Of a stretch of DNA of 64,000 bases, positions 50,302 to 63,346 are shown in pieces. Below the pieces are notes generated by a model. It was not told the origin of the DNA and did not search any database. It saw nothing but the letters and a program-made list of their open reading frames with translations. A program made the translations under genes and the position numbers. Each line of letters starts with the position of its first letter. Position 1 is the stretch's first letter. The DNA is from Atrichornis clamosus. Its lineage: Eukaryota > Chordata > Aves > Passeriformes > Menuridae. The stretch lies in NCBI GenBank assembly GCA_013400975.1, contig WBMZ01003323.1, positions 47,215-111,214 on the forward strand, given 5' to 3'.

Positions 50302-53300
50302 CTTTAAACAAGCATAGATGTTCAGCTGTGGGATTGAGGCTGCACTCAGGAAAATACATACAAACTTCAGGAAAGTAGGATTAGGTGTACGCACACGAGC
50401 ACATACTTTACCTATGTTTGCTGAGTTCAGCTTGGGCTCCTTGATGTAAGATTAACAACTCCAAAGCATTAATTGAGGCTAATGTTTCATTATAGTACCC
50501 AAAGATAAACACAGAGATAGAAGGGTGTTGATACCTTAATGGGCCAAGCAATTTAAAAAATGAGAATTATATATGGAAAAAGAGATTTTTTTTTTTTTAC
50601 TCCATGGCTAGAATAGACAGTATTTTCCTTGCCTGTATTTATTTGGACCAGTCACCCGTGGATCAGGGCTGATGGGCTATGACCTCTGGAAGTTAATATG
50701 TTACACAGCAATAATATAAAAGAGTGTTGAAGTAGCAAATGCCGGAATTAGTGCCTACTCTAAGGCATGTCAAGTCCAGGTATCTTAACTGCTCCCTTGT
50801 TACATAGTACTCGAGGTATGCCACGGTGCTGTCATCCCTGCTTGAAGGCATCACTATACCACCCTCCCACCCCACCCAAACCAGGAAATCTAACTGGCTT
50901 AGAAAAGGCTTTCCCAGTCATTCATGTTTTTCTTCCCCTGTTGTAATCAGGATGGCTTTAACCTGCAAGGGGGCACAGGAAGGCTGAAAGTATGTTTGGA
51001 AGTAGTGGAGTTGTCCCTCTGGGCAAACTGCCTGCTCCATTTCATGCCACACAGAGACAAATAAAGCTGCTCTGTGTGTGAAGCTGGGATGCAAAGAGGG
51101 GGGAAAAAAGAGGGAATAGCTTTGCAGGGGACAGACAGGCAAGAGAGATTCCTCCTTTCATAATCTGTGCCAATTTAGATTAGCTTGAAGTGACTATGAA
51201 ACTGCAGTCTAAATTAAGTTTCATCCCATGTACCCAGCATTATTCATAATTGCTCAGAGACAAGGAGTCTGTTGGAGTCTGGGATGGTGTTTAGTTATTT
51301 TAATACACTGTCCTTTTTTCTTGCTAGAATCTCTTTGTTTGCTTTCTTTCAAACTAATGAGATAGACTACACTGCCTTAGTATAGCCTCAGACCACATAT
51401 CTTCCATCCTACATACCAGCAGTAGCAGGGATTCTCTGGAAAAAGAAAAATTTAGTCATTTCTTTGAAACACTGCTGCTGTTGTTCCGAAGCAACCCTCC
51501 TGCCAGGACGTGACTGGCAGCAACCAGTTCTGGGTTCAAACTGAAGGGAGTTGCTCCAAAAGTGGTGACTTGAGGCCACACCTGGACAACTGGAAAAATT
51601 ATACTGAACTCTAGTATTTCAAAAGCACAGGCATAAGGGGCAAACATGAATCAAACAGCAAAGATTTTGTTGGGGAGGTTTTTTTGTAAGAGAGAACAAA
51701 ATCTCTCTTACAGAGAGACCAGAAAGATAAACAGTGATAGCAACTGACTGTTACAGTTATTCTTTAACTTTAACAGTTCAGAGTCTTTTCTCTCTAAGGA
51801 AGTAATTTCCAGGGTAGGCTTTTTCCTGTCATCTGCAGTAAGTGAAAGCTAAGGTTTTGGGTGATAGCTAAGGTTAGGTGATAAACAGCTGTATAAAGCA
51901 ATGCTATGGTAGCTGCTTGGCTCCCAGATGGTTGTGCCTCTGGCTGCTCCATCTTCACTCCTGGGCCCTGGCAGCTCTGCCAAGAGCCTTTTCACACTTG
52001 GTCGACTACTCCCGACCTGGCACAGCCACCTGTACTCCTGTGGCTGCAGACTTCCAATGCTTTAATGCTGAGAAGTACCCACAGTCAGCAGGCTGAACTG
52101 AACTGAATGAAGAGCTGTGCATGGATCTTTTAGAAGGCAGGGAAATGTTTTTTTCTCCCACCTACGAGTATACAGTCTGCAGCACAAAATCTTGTGAAAC
52201 CCCCGCCCAAGCTGGCTACGCATAACCACTAATCTTCCACTTGAAGCTCAATATTAGCTGTTGCCTTAGGCTGGAACACCCATTTGCCCAGATATATTTC
52301 ACAAAGCTTCAAATAAATTAGAAAACTATAAATATTGTTGTTGTAGTTGCAAACTTTTCCCCAGTTTGTAAACTCTGTTTCTCAGCAATACCTCTTAAGC
52401 ATAGTAACACAATGTACAAAACAAATATTTAGGGCACGTCTATTGGGGCTTTCTGTTTACGTCCCCCTTACCCCTCTGGATGGATGGAAAGAGAATCTCC
52501 TCTGGTGGGGTTCAGAGGTGTCTAGGCTGTTCTTTGATTTTTGGGGCAAGCCATCAGGTTTAGGACTCAAAGGGACTGAGTTAAACTAGTACTTGCTCTG
52601 CTAGTAAGTAGCTAGTAGCTTGCTCTGCTGCCTAAGTGGCTTTCCCTTCTTTTATTCTTTTTTAAACATAGAATACCTGGGAATACAAGGGACAAAAATA
52701 TAAATCCTTCACAAGTGGCTGAAATCATTGTCCTACTGATGGTGGGTTCAACCTCGCCTCTTCAGATCACCACAGCAGCCATGAGGTCAGGAACCCAAAA
52801 TCCTGTCTTATTTTGTACATCTCTCTCATCAAAACTGGAAGCTCTGATAACAAATCTACCAGGGTGTCCTTTCAGCTTTCTGCTGCAGTTTTGCTTTTTT
52901 GATGATGTTAGCAGGATCTTTCATCATCCACCTCCTCAGAGCATGTCCCTCATGCCCGCGTGTTTCACTTCCATTTTAAGAAAAAAGTAAAAACTGTTGT
53001 GTTTTGCTTGAGAGCATAGCAGGGATTACAAAAGCAGATATCATGTTTAAAATAAAGTGAGCCTGTTCTCTTTCCCAGGAGGTAGTAACACCCTACTTCA
53101 CCACCTTAGGCAAGGAGTTGACCCCTTGTCCCAGAGATCCATGCTGGGACTATCAACCCTAAATCCCCAGGGAGCAGTGACAGAGGCCTCCCAGTGGAGG
53201 GATGCTAGATACAAACATTTGAAAGGCTAATTTTGCAATAAGACCTTGGGGACTTTTTGTTGGCTTGTTTTGGGCTTGTTTTCCTGCTGATTGCTCTCTT

Positions 53301-53740
53301 CCCTTTCTTAATCATTAGTCTTTTCCAAGCCTTAAACCAATAATTGAAATGTTAGTAAGGCTTCCATTGGTCATTTCTTGTAACAGATTGTCACAGGACT
53401 GTTGAAAAAATAATGCTCATAAAAATTTCCTTCCCTGAGTTTTCCACAGTCTGTTTTCTGATCAGACTTTTCAAGCACTGTGGAACCACTGATTTAATTT
53501 GAGCTTCTATGGTAAAATTAACCTAGGGATGAGTTCCTAGATATTTTGCTGACTCAGTTGCTGGATTCTGTTTTCCTTCAAAAAAAATCCGTTTAGGAAT
53601 AAGGGTTCTGAATCCTGGAGTTTGATTATCAGTTGACCTCAAATATTCTTAGTTTGCCAACAATGAATCCTGTATTCTCACTTGAGTCCACTAACACAAG
53701 TACCCAAATCCTCACTTGGGCACTCAAGAATCAACGAGCA
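50302..53740. other. Unique AT-rich DNA
   Basis: No gene or transposon family is recognised. A perfect hairpin lies at 51686-51711, listed separately. Confidence 0.55.
51686..51711. repeat. Short perfect hairpin
   Basis: The arms GTAAGAGAGA and TCTCTCTTAC (10 bp) surround a 6-nt loop ACAAAA. One further T-A pair extends it on the outside. It is likely a chance palindrome in purine/pyrimidine-rich DNA. Confidence 0.6.
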
Positions 53741-54303
53741 GTTTGGGTTGGGAGGGGCCTTTAAAGATCATTTATAGTTCAACCCCCCTGGCATTGGCAA
53801 GGACATCTTCTGCTAAACCAGGTTACTCTTACCCCATCCAATCTAACCTTGAACGTTCCCAATGATGAGGCATCCACAACTTCTCTGGGCAACCTGTTCC
53901 AACCTCTCACAACTCTCATTGTAAAGAATTTCTTCCTTATGCCAGATCTAAATCTACCCCCTTATAGTTAAAACTGTTACCCCTTGTGTTATCACTACAC
54001 AGCCCTGGTAAAACGCCTGTCCACATCTTTCTTATATGCCCTCTTTAACTATTGAAAGACTGCAGTAAGGCTTCCAGGAGCTTTCACTTTTCCAGGCTGA
54101 ACAACCCAAATTCTCTCAGCCTTTCTTCATAAGGGACGTGTTGCAGCCCAAATTCTCTCAGCCTTTCTTCATAAGGGACGTGTTGCAGCCCCCTGGTGAT
54201 TTTTTGTGGCCCTCCCCTGGACCACTCCAACAGGTCCATGGCTTTCTTGTGGTGAGGGCCCCAGAGTCGGATGCCATTCTTCAGGTGAGGTCTCAGAAGA
54301 AGC
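53741..54303 (-). mobile_element. CR1 3' part, minus strand, with internal duplication
   Basis: On the minus strand the element reads through ORF2 C-terminal blocks (HVPYEERLREFG, LFSLEK) into the CR1 3' UTR and ends near 53741. On the + strand the blocks GGCATCCACAACTTCTCTGG, GGGCAACCTGTTCC and ACTCCAACAGGTCCATG are diagnostic. It is 5'-truncated at about 54303. A 42-bp segment is exactly doubled inside it. Confidence 0.93.
54105..54188 (-). repeat. Exact 42-bp tandem duplication within the CR1
   Basis: Two identical 42-bp units (54105-54146 and 54147-54188) lie head to tail. The unit is a multiple of three, so the decayed ORF2 frame on the minus strand repeats a 14-residue segment (LQHVPYEERLREFG) twice without a shift. 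Identity of the two units points to a recent event, after insertion of the element or in its immediate source. Confidence 0.95.
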
Positions 54304-54763
54304 CACAGGCATCTGGAGCTTCTAAATAAGTCAGTAGGCAGAAAACACCACAAAACAAAAAACCCTACCATGAAGAAAACAAAACTCTAGATTAATAAAA
54401 TCATATACATATGGATAAATAGATGTATTTTATGGTCTAGGTTACATCCATCTGAAAATTCCAGGTTTAGCCATGCTTAGTGTTCATCCATCAGGAAGGA
54501 ATGAGGTATTCATAAAGCAGTAGTTAACAAAACTAGTTTTCAAGATCTGCATTAGATAGTAGTTTGGAAGTGCAATTGTAATGTACAAATGAACCATATT
54601 TTGTAATTTTATATGGAATCACCTTGAAATTGAAAACATGGTAGCAAGGTACTTTGGATTTTCAGTGTTGCACATACCGTTCTTTTCCAAAGAGTTAAAA
54701 TGCCACACCTCAAGTTGCACAAATATTCTCCTGTGCTATGACATTAAAATCTCAGAGACAAGG
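54304..54763. other. Unique AT-rich DNA
   Basis: No feature is recognised between the CR1 fragment and the next CR1 stub. Confidence 0.5.
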
Positions 54764-54801
54764 AAGATCTCTTCCAACTCAGGATATTCTATGATTCTAT
54801 G
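54764..54801 (+). mobile_element. Very short CR1 3' stub
   Basis: GAAGATCTCTTCCAACTCAG followed by GATATTCTATGATTCTATG is the terminus of a CR1 subfamily, with two partly overlapping TTCTATG units. Only about 38 bp are present. Confidence 0.65.
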
Positions 54802-57800
54802 TACCATTGGGGTGGTATGGCACATCAAACGCAAAGTACACGTGACTCTATGACCTTTAATTTTCCCATGTAAACTGTAGACAGGTTTCAAAATACATTT
54901 TGATTGAAAGATTGCAAAGATATCCAAGTGTGTTTTGGTTCAGTACTGATCAGTAAAGTTAGCGTGGCTTTTTTGACAGACTTAAAACAAAGGCCAGTGC
55001 TGTGAAAGCACGTCCATAGTTACTGCAGTTGTTAGACTAATGCATTTTAGGAGGACTTAAACCTTCATTTGTCATCTTCTAGTAAAGAAAAAAATGCATG
55101 TAAATCTGTGGGTTCCTTTATTATTGCATCAGAATATGAATAGGTATCAAACCATTCAATTCCTTTAAATTTCTATGCACACATGCCTATTTCCTGAAGA
55201 GTTTGCAGTCTTTATCCTAGACCCTTCGTGGCCACTAAGACCCTTCTGTATCTGTGACAGATACCTGCATTGTGAGAAAAGATGGGTCTCTGTGGGATTA
55301 TTGTTCTCCTCCCTTGTCATCCATCTCTGTTGAGAGAGCACAAGGTGGAGAAAAGGCGGGGCTCTGGCTCGCCGCCCACTCTGCTGGAAAGGTAAACTGT
55401 GCCAACAGGCTGGGCAGCAAGCGAGTGCTGAGCCAGGCACCAGCTGCTGCCAGCAGAGCTCTTGCCATGGGGGCAGAGGAGGAACCAAGCACAGATCTTG
55501 TCATCACAGTTTGTTTTCTGGGCGGTCCCTGAAGCCACACAGCAGTGCACCACCCTGTGTAGCAAATTCACAGGAAGCTTTGAAATTTTCCTAGTTTGCA
55601 GCTGTGAACAGCAAGAAAGTATTCTCTCTGTTTATAAATTAGAGATGCCTCATATTTATTTTTCCAAAGGACCTTTAAGGAGCTACTTTTGTACTCTTAA
55701 TGCCCTGAACCTGAGGTAATTTTCCTGCTGTACATTTTCTGGATACCTGAAGATGACTCACTTGAAGAAAGGGAGTGTTGTTTCATTTTAATTATGTAAT
55801 AATTTATACCACTCCCCTAGATTGAGATTGTAGGGTGAGGAGAGCTGGCAAGCCAAGAGAAGACAGAGAAATAAAAGGGTTCCAAAAGTTCATCAACCAC
55901 ATCATGTCAGGTACAGGGTGTTTAAAGCACTTGACAGACTTCCTACCTTCATGTTGTCTTTTAGGGGTCAGTAAACAGCAGACTCTCGGGAAGATTCATG
56001 TAGCACCAGTACAACTGGCTAGAGGTAGGATTAAGACATGATTCACTTCACATTCAAAAGAAAGCGGAAAACAAATGAGAGAAGAAAGGTTGTGTAGAAC
56101 AGCCAGTCATAACTGCCTGCATTTGCAAGTGATGTGAAAAATTTGGTAAAAACAGTTGGAACCAGTAGAAAACCTCTCAGTATCAGTCGGCTTTGGATCA
56201 GGACAGTGATGTTGTTCAGATAATCCATACTTCCTCCACCCCTCTTTGCTGGACAGTTTCTCCAATCCCTTCCTTGAAAATTCTGGTTTCTAATTATGTG
56301 TATTGCTCACAGGAGCAGGGTGAGGAAGGTGACTACAACCCTTTCTAAAGAGAGAAGCTCTACCCTGTGTTGTTGCTGCATGACCACGTCTCCCCAATGA
56401 CACTGTGGTGAAACAACTGTGTACTTCATCTCTGACCAAGATCTGGATTTGTACCACCAGACATCTTTGGAAGACATCCCTTCCTCTTCTTTGCCATACC
56501 CAGCTAACCCCAATCTTCTGGAAAAACACAAAGCAACAGGATTGGTGTCAAGGTATGTCAGCAAAAAGAAAAGTATTATTGTCTTGTCACTTATTGATAT
56601 TAAGGTGTAAGCCTTATGAAATCTACAATGGGAGAGTTAAGTAGCCTTTGCTGGCCTCAGAGGGTCAGGTGAAGGGAAGGTCACCCTTTGCACCACTGAT
56701 CATATCATGACATGCTGGTGGCTAGAAAAAATGTACTGTATATGATGTTGGTCCAAAAATGCTCAGAGAGAATTCCTCAAGGTAAGGAGGTGGGTTATTT
56801 TCTCCTTTATCCCCTCGTACTTGTAACTTAAGTCTTATTTATACATAAAAGGCTTTACTTATGTCAGAGTTCATCTGCCTTCTTCAGATGTTTTCCTGAC
56901 AATAGCATCTGTTAAAGCTCCATCTTTCAGGGCTATGAGTTTCACATGAAGACAACTTAGTGATTTCAGGAGGGTCGGGAGGTCTGCATATGGGGTGTGA
57001 ATGAGCAAAAGGTAGACCTTCCAGAGTGCATGTAGTAATTGAGTTCTGTTCAGTTTATGGACAATCCTAGAGATGATATGATATGTCAAAGGGTATTTTT
57101 TTCCTAAAAGAATTAAGGAATAGGAGTTAAATATAATATTGGTGAGCTTTCTTTTTAAATCTTTGTGTGCTTTGAGTTGTTGTTGAACTGAGGCAATCAC
57201 CTTAGGTAACACAATAGAAACAGCAGCAGCGCCAAGCATGCTACTTTTGTATTTTTGCGTAAGTACATATGTATTCCTCTTTATCTGTAGTGTATTAGTT
57301 TTGATTTAAACACAGAATCAAATCCTATTTTCATTTATGTTGCTATCAATCAGGATTAACTGAAAGGTGTATCAGATGATGCAAGGGTGAAACAAGAATT
57401 ATGTACGTAAATATGAAATTCTATAAAATCTATGTTGTAATTTTATCCATTCTGAAACTTGAAAATGAAACCTGGAGATACCATTACCTCCTAACCATGA
57501 AAAATTTCTAAATTTCAGTGAATTACGGTACTGAAAAAAAATATTTAAAAGCAGTATAAGTTTAACCCAGCCTGTGAGCTAAAAGATGGTTGTGGACAAT
57601 GTTAGTAAAGCTTATCTCATACAGTGTTAAATATTTACAAAAAGGATTTTGAGTGTATGCAATTCCTGCGATTATAGCATGACTGTATTATATATATATA
57701 AAAATAAAAATGCCCTCCTTAAAATAGAAACCCTGGTATTGAGTATTCACTACAGACATAGCTTACAAGAGTTGTTTTCTAAGGACATTCGGGACTAACT

Positions 57801-60800
57801 TAGTCCAAGATCAACTCCAGGAGCTGGTAGCTGAAGCCCTACACAACAGTCAGTGTTTCAAAGGCAGCAGGTGCTCCTCACTGCCATCACGTCCAGCTCC
57901 AGCCATGCCTGCTGGCTGTAGAGCTGGGTACAACGCGTGGGAGAGGTACACGCAGGTGAAATCATGTACGCAGAGTGCTGCACAAGAACACTGGGAACGT
58001 GCCACATCCACAGCTTGCTGAGAGGAGCTTTCTGTTTTATTGTGGCACCAGACCATGCATGGAGCATCCCTTCTGCCATCTTCTTGTCAGTCCTGCCTGA
58101 CTCTTGGCTTGTCCAAAAGCTTGGCTTGTCTGCACCTTATTGACTGGAAAAGCATCACGTCAAAGTCAAGTGATGGGCTACAGCTTCATGCCACTTCTAA
58201 ACGAACTGTTTCAGATCTGTGAAATTTATTTATGCAGAAGGCTCATTAAGTTCCCCATTCTAATAGTTCTGCTGGGCTGAGTGGCCCAAGATCCCTACTT
58301 CTCTTTCACAAAAATTCTGAAAGAGGGGGTAAATCTTAGAAGAGTACAACTTACTTTCCTTACAGAAACAGGTATGGATGAAGGGAATTTTAGAGGCACC
58401 AGCATCTGTGAGGCAGTTATTTGCTGAAATGCTGCTTTCACAACCTCAGACTCTCCTTGGCATGACAAACAAAGATCAAAAACATCACCGAGAGAAACGG
58501 CTGTAGCAGGGTCACTCTGACCAGCAGGCCAAGCAGAATTACCCAGCTCATTACAATGAAGATAATTTTACATAAATTAGCTAGTGTTTTGATTCAAATT
58601 TGTTTTGTTAGGTAGCCAAGATTTCCCAAATGCTTTTTTCAGTCATATGATAAGACATAGTCTTGAAAACTGATTTTGTATTTTCCCTGGATAGCACTAT
58701 TGCCTTCTCTGACACTGTTCAGAGAAATATGTTCTCACTGTTCAGATGAGTATGAGTCATGCAACTCTTTAATTTTGGGAAGCAGCTTACCTTAACTTCT
58801 TCCCTAGGAAGGTTCTCACTGCAGCTGAGCCGAAGAACAGACCTTTGTGCCACTGGGTCTCTCCCAGTAAATATCCTTTCACCAAAGTCAGTTCAATGCA
58901 GACTAGGCCTGGGTGTCAAATCTTGAAAAAAAGTTCACGTAAGAGAAATAGTATAAAAGAGAGGAAATTGAAGGCTACTTGTCCAAAATTTATAGACCAA
59001 AATGGTAGGGAAAAACAACTGTTGGGGGGAAAAAGGGAAGAATAAGCATGTAATCAATACCAAACTTTAAAACAAAATCCCCAAAGTTCTGTGGTTCTTA
59101 CACTCAAGACTGTGTCAGTATATTATAGAGAACAGCTACAGTCTGGGTTATGCAGTTGTCTGCTGTGTCCACTTTTAGCCACATTTAAAATAACCCAGTT
59201 TTAATTTCCTGATGGCTGTGCTGTTCACAGAAATTCATCTTGCTCTATTCACATCGTGGGTTTAAACCATTTCCCCATCTCGTTTAATACGTACATCAAG
59301 TTCCACTCCCTGCACACGTGCTCTGAAACACTCTCTTAGCAAAAGGATCCTCCCTTTCCAGAGTATTTTTACATGGCATGACAGTGTCGATCCACCCTAT
59401 GCATCACACACCCGCTCGTCTGCAGTGCTCCTCCATCCCTCTCTCCACCACTTTTCAGATCACACCACAGTTTTAATGCAGGAGTGGATGGTCAAGCAGG
59501 GGTTTCCTCAACAATATTTTCCGTTCAGGGGGTGGGCATTCTTCAGCACATTCACAATTCTTTTTTCTAGGTCTTAAGGCCAAATACCCACTAAACTCTT
59601 CACAGATGTCATTAAGTTTTGGGAGATAAAAGTAAAAAATCTCTGAAGGGATCTGCCTTTCAAAACAGAATGAGTTGAGAGAGAGCAAGACAAAGGACAA
59701 GCTTCAGTATTTCTGCATACACAGCAGGCAATTACCTCATAATTCAGAAATAGTATGAACTATCTCAGCAAAAGCTGCATAAACCTGTATCTGTATCCAT
59801 ATCCACGTGCTCTTTCAGATGGCCTGTCATATTTCCATATTCTTTTTTGGTTCTTTCTTTGTGGTCCTCAATTGACATCACAGACTTTTTACGTGTAAGT
59901 CTCTAAAACGATGAAGAAAACTAGAACAGCTGTTTCAAAACCCCCAGGTTGCCCAGGGCAGGAACAGTCTTTGCTCTCCTGTAGATGTTCTGCAAGTGCA
60001 GTTTGGCACTGAGTCTCAAAGGAGGCTTCCTGGCACCACACAAGACAATTAAGAAGAACAAAAGATGAAGCAGAAACTTGTTGGTGATTTGCTATGTGAC
60101 TAAGGGCAGATCCAAGCACGGTATCCTCATTCCCACTGGAGTGCCCACTCATAGAGTCATGGTGCCTTTCCGAAGCAAACGTAGCCTCTCTAGTGGTATT
60201 TGGTAATGTGTTAGTCTGACATGGACCAGCAATGACATGATACTTGTTCCAAACTACTAATCATTTTTATTCATTATTTTGACACGTTCCTCTAAAATGT
60301 GTATCATTTGCTCTCAGCTATTTCAGGTTCCTAACAAAAACAATAGGACCTGTAGGGCCAAATCCCAAAACAAATTTCTGAAGAAGGGATGATCTGGGAC
60401 TTAAGGAAATGGCCTAGCAATCCCTGAAAATCTAATTTCCCTTCTCTTTTTTTTTCCTTTTCTTTTCACTATGGATAGCAAAGTAAAAGAATTTTGTGAG
60501 CTTGAGGCTACACAACTCCAACTGCTATAATTACATAGCCAGGAATTTTACAATTGCACAGTAAGTCAGCTCTCTTAGAGGGACTAATGCTTCAATTGCA
60601 ACTTCTAGATTGCTTAGAATGGGAAAATTATTTATGTTTGCTATTAACTGAACCTAACCACATTAACTAACTTCTATTCACAATTTTTTCCTGCTATAAA
60701 TTCAGGTTTGTTATGCTTGCTTTGGTCTTCAAATTCAAACCTGGGTTTCTGTTTCTAGGATGGTCCTCAAACAGCTAAATCATAAAAAGAGCTTATGTGT

Positions 60801-62860
60801 TAGACTAGAGAAAAGGTTTGGTTAACTGGTGCATGTTAGTTAATGCTGAGCTAATTCTAACCTCTTTTTGCTATCTTATAAACAAATCCTTTGGTACTAG
60901 ACTTGTCTTACTAGATTCCTTACGTGTTCAGTTACGTTTATACTATAAACTCAAATTCCTGAAATATTGCAGGCCAGTTTTAGCAGAAGAAAAACGTGGC
61001 TTTAAAGGTTTGATTCAATAATACTACCAGCAAGGAAGGTGAGGAAAAATAGGAATAATGTTTTGAAAACTGCAGAAAGGCATAAATGTGAAACTGCACT
61101 TTTTGAAGGCCTAAACTATTTTACAGCAGGATTTTGTAATCTAAATGACTTGATTTTCTTAGGAAATATATTGAGGAGGCCCACCTAAACAGAAATGAAG
61201 CTCTGTGGACAGAAAAGGGTTCAAGCAGTCCGGGAGGGGTGGCTGAACATGACAGTCTCACAGACATTTTATGAGATTGGCAAATACTCACTCATAAAGC
61301 TCCTCTCCAAACTGATGCCCTTTGCCTAAAAGAAAGGAGCACAGCACTCTGATTGTGGGGATTACAATGCACACTAGAAATAGCCCCTTTGCCCTTTTTA
61401 AGAGCTGCTCACAGTGCCAAGCAGCATGGATTGACATGTCGTATCACAGAATGTACTCCTCACATTTCACCCAGCTTTTCCATCAAATATATGGCACTGA
61501 AGAACAGGGGACATGTGCACTTGGTCCTGCTGGTGCTCTGGAGATGCAAGATCATGACTTCAGGAATTATAGGCTCTCATTCTTTTGCTGTGTTTTATAA
61601 AAAGAAGTGAACATAATATGCAAATACTAGTTTGATGTTTTGTGTTTTACACCCCTGCTCAGATATACAATGGTAGAGTAAAAGTTACAGCTGAAGCAAG
61701 GCAAGTTCTTTCGGGTTCTTGAAATAACTGGCAGTGTAGTTTGCTAATGATGCAGACAGGGAAAGGTTTGGGGGTTTCTCCAGAGGTTTTTGTGCCTGTG
61801 CAGCTTTAGCAACTGTTCTAAAATAGGGAAGAGTTCATTAAGATTTAGGAGTAAAAAAGGGAGATGAAAAATGACTGAATAGATGAACAGAGCAGTGAAA
61901 TCAAGTTCCTGTGATTTAACAGATGACCATTCATTCCTGGAGCTATGGTAACTGACAGTGTGCAGTCACTGAACAAATCCACTTGCAAAATGATGTATGT
62001 AACCTAGCCTATTTATTTTCATAAAGGCGCAAATTAAGATCAGGCATGTGGCTCATTACATGTGGCATGTGGCTCAGATGACTGGGGTAATTACTGAACT
62101 GTGGTGACTCAGTCAAATTCTACCCATGGTAGCAGGGAAATTAGAGATCAATGTTTTGCTTCTGCAAATTTGTATTTTTATTTCTCTACTACAGCTACAC
62201 CAGCCAGCTGCCTCCCTTGCCCTTAGGCCATCTGTACATGTAGGTTGGAGAGAAAGGAACAGAAGTCAGCATTCTTAAATCCCTCCTGAGGAGACAGGAA
62301 TTAAGGGGAGATCTCAGGTTGTCAAAGCAAGAGAAGACAAAGTTAAGGATGACTATACCACAATAAGTGTTCTGTTATACACTGGGGTAAGCACATAGAA
62401 ACTGGTATTTTGATCACAATGAAAAAGCTTTGGTATACAAAGGTGGGCATTTACAGTAATCTTCCACTCATGTAGCACAGAAAAGATGAACTCATCCTTT
62501 ACCCTTCTGGTACTGGCAAATTAATCCAATGTCTGAATGTTTCAAAACATTTTCAACTGCCTGGGATGGGGGTTTCTTGCAGATAGCAACGCCATCAGCT
62601 GCATGCAGCTTCTGACCCAGATTTGCCAAGTCTTGCTTGCGGAGGAAGAAACTCATTTTTGAAGCCAGAGAAGCTGCTTGCATTTACTGTGTGGTTACTG
62701 AGCTGGTCAAGACACTTTCTGAGGGGCAGAATATGCAGAAATACGAGCTCAAGGTTGAAGGGATGGAAGGGTTTGGGGAAAGGGGTGACCATTAAGAAGA
62801 ACTTGTGTGACTATCACCAAGGCAGAAAGGTGAAAAGCCAAGTCAGGCAGAATCTCAGTT
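54802..62860. other. Unique AT-rich DNA approaching the CpG island
   Basis: No gene or transposon is recognised. Two GC-richer patches (about 55320-55540 and 57840-58130) have no clear exon structure. A (TA)n run lies at 57687-57701, a 21-bp-period duplication (GGCATGTGGCTCA twice) at 62043-62076, and a doubtful 122-codon frame at 56871-57239. Confidence 0.55.
56871..57239 (-). other. Orphan 122-codon open frame, probably not a gene
   Basis: The minus-strand frame starts MLGAAAVSIVLPKVIASVQQ and is rich in Lys, Leu and Ile, with predicted-helix character (QQQLKAHKDLKRKL). It ends in KTSEEGR. No domain is recognised. There is no promoter-like region, CpG enrichment or coding composition, and AT-rich DNA of this amount yields a few such frames by chance. 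Confidence 0.12.
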
Positions 62861-62881
62861 CCTCAGCCGAGTTTCTCACCA

Positions 62882-62889
62882 TCACGTCA
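62882..62889 (-). promoter_or_regulatory. CRE-like element
   Basis: On the minus strand the octamer TGACGTGA differs from the cAMP-response element TGACGTCA at one base. It lies just upstream of the CpG island. Confidence 0.35.
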
Positions 62890-63346
62890 CTCAGCCTGCA
62901 TGTTCCTGTCTCCTGGTCCCTGTGTTGGCTGCTGGCCTGACCCGTCTGCTGCCTCTGCCATCCTCCCACCGCGGCCGGGAAAGCAAAGTGACACAAACCG
63001 AGAGGAGTAAACTCCTGAAACGCCTGGAGTGGCCAGGCTGCCCAACGCCGGGCAGCGGGCACGCACCGCGCTACTACCAGCCAGCCTCCCCCCTCTCCAG
63101 CCTGCTTTCACACGAAGGTGTAACAGTCGATATTTCGGGGAAAAGGCGTGAAATTCCTGAAACAGCACACACAGATTTTAACGCGATGCCCGCGTTTCCA
63201 CGAAGACTGTGCCGGCGGGAGCCCCGCACCGCCCGGGTAGTTCGGCTGCCTTCCCCTTGCTGGGCTCGTTCCACTGGAGGAAAACCCCGGGAGGAGCCCG
63301 GCTTGCCGTGCCTGCCGCGTCACGGACCTTCAGCCCCTCTCCTTGA

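Noticed and set aside
50302..53740. Search for retroviral internal genes or a second LTR downstream of the LTR
   Set aside because: No gag, pol or env similarity, primer-binding site or second LTR copy is seen, and the target duplication directly flanks the single LTR.
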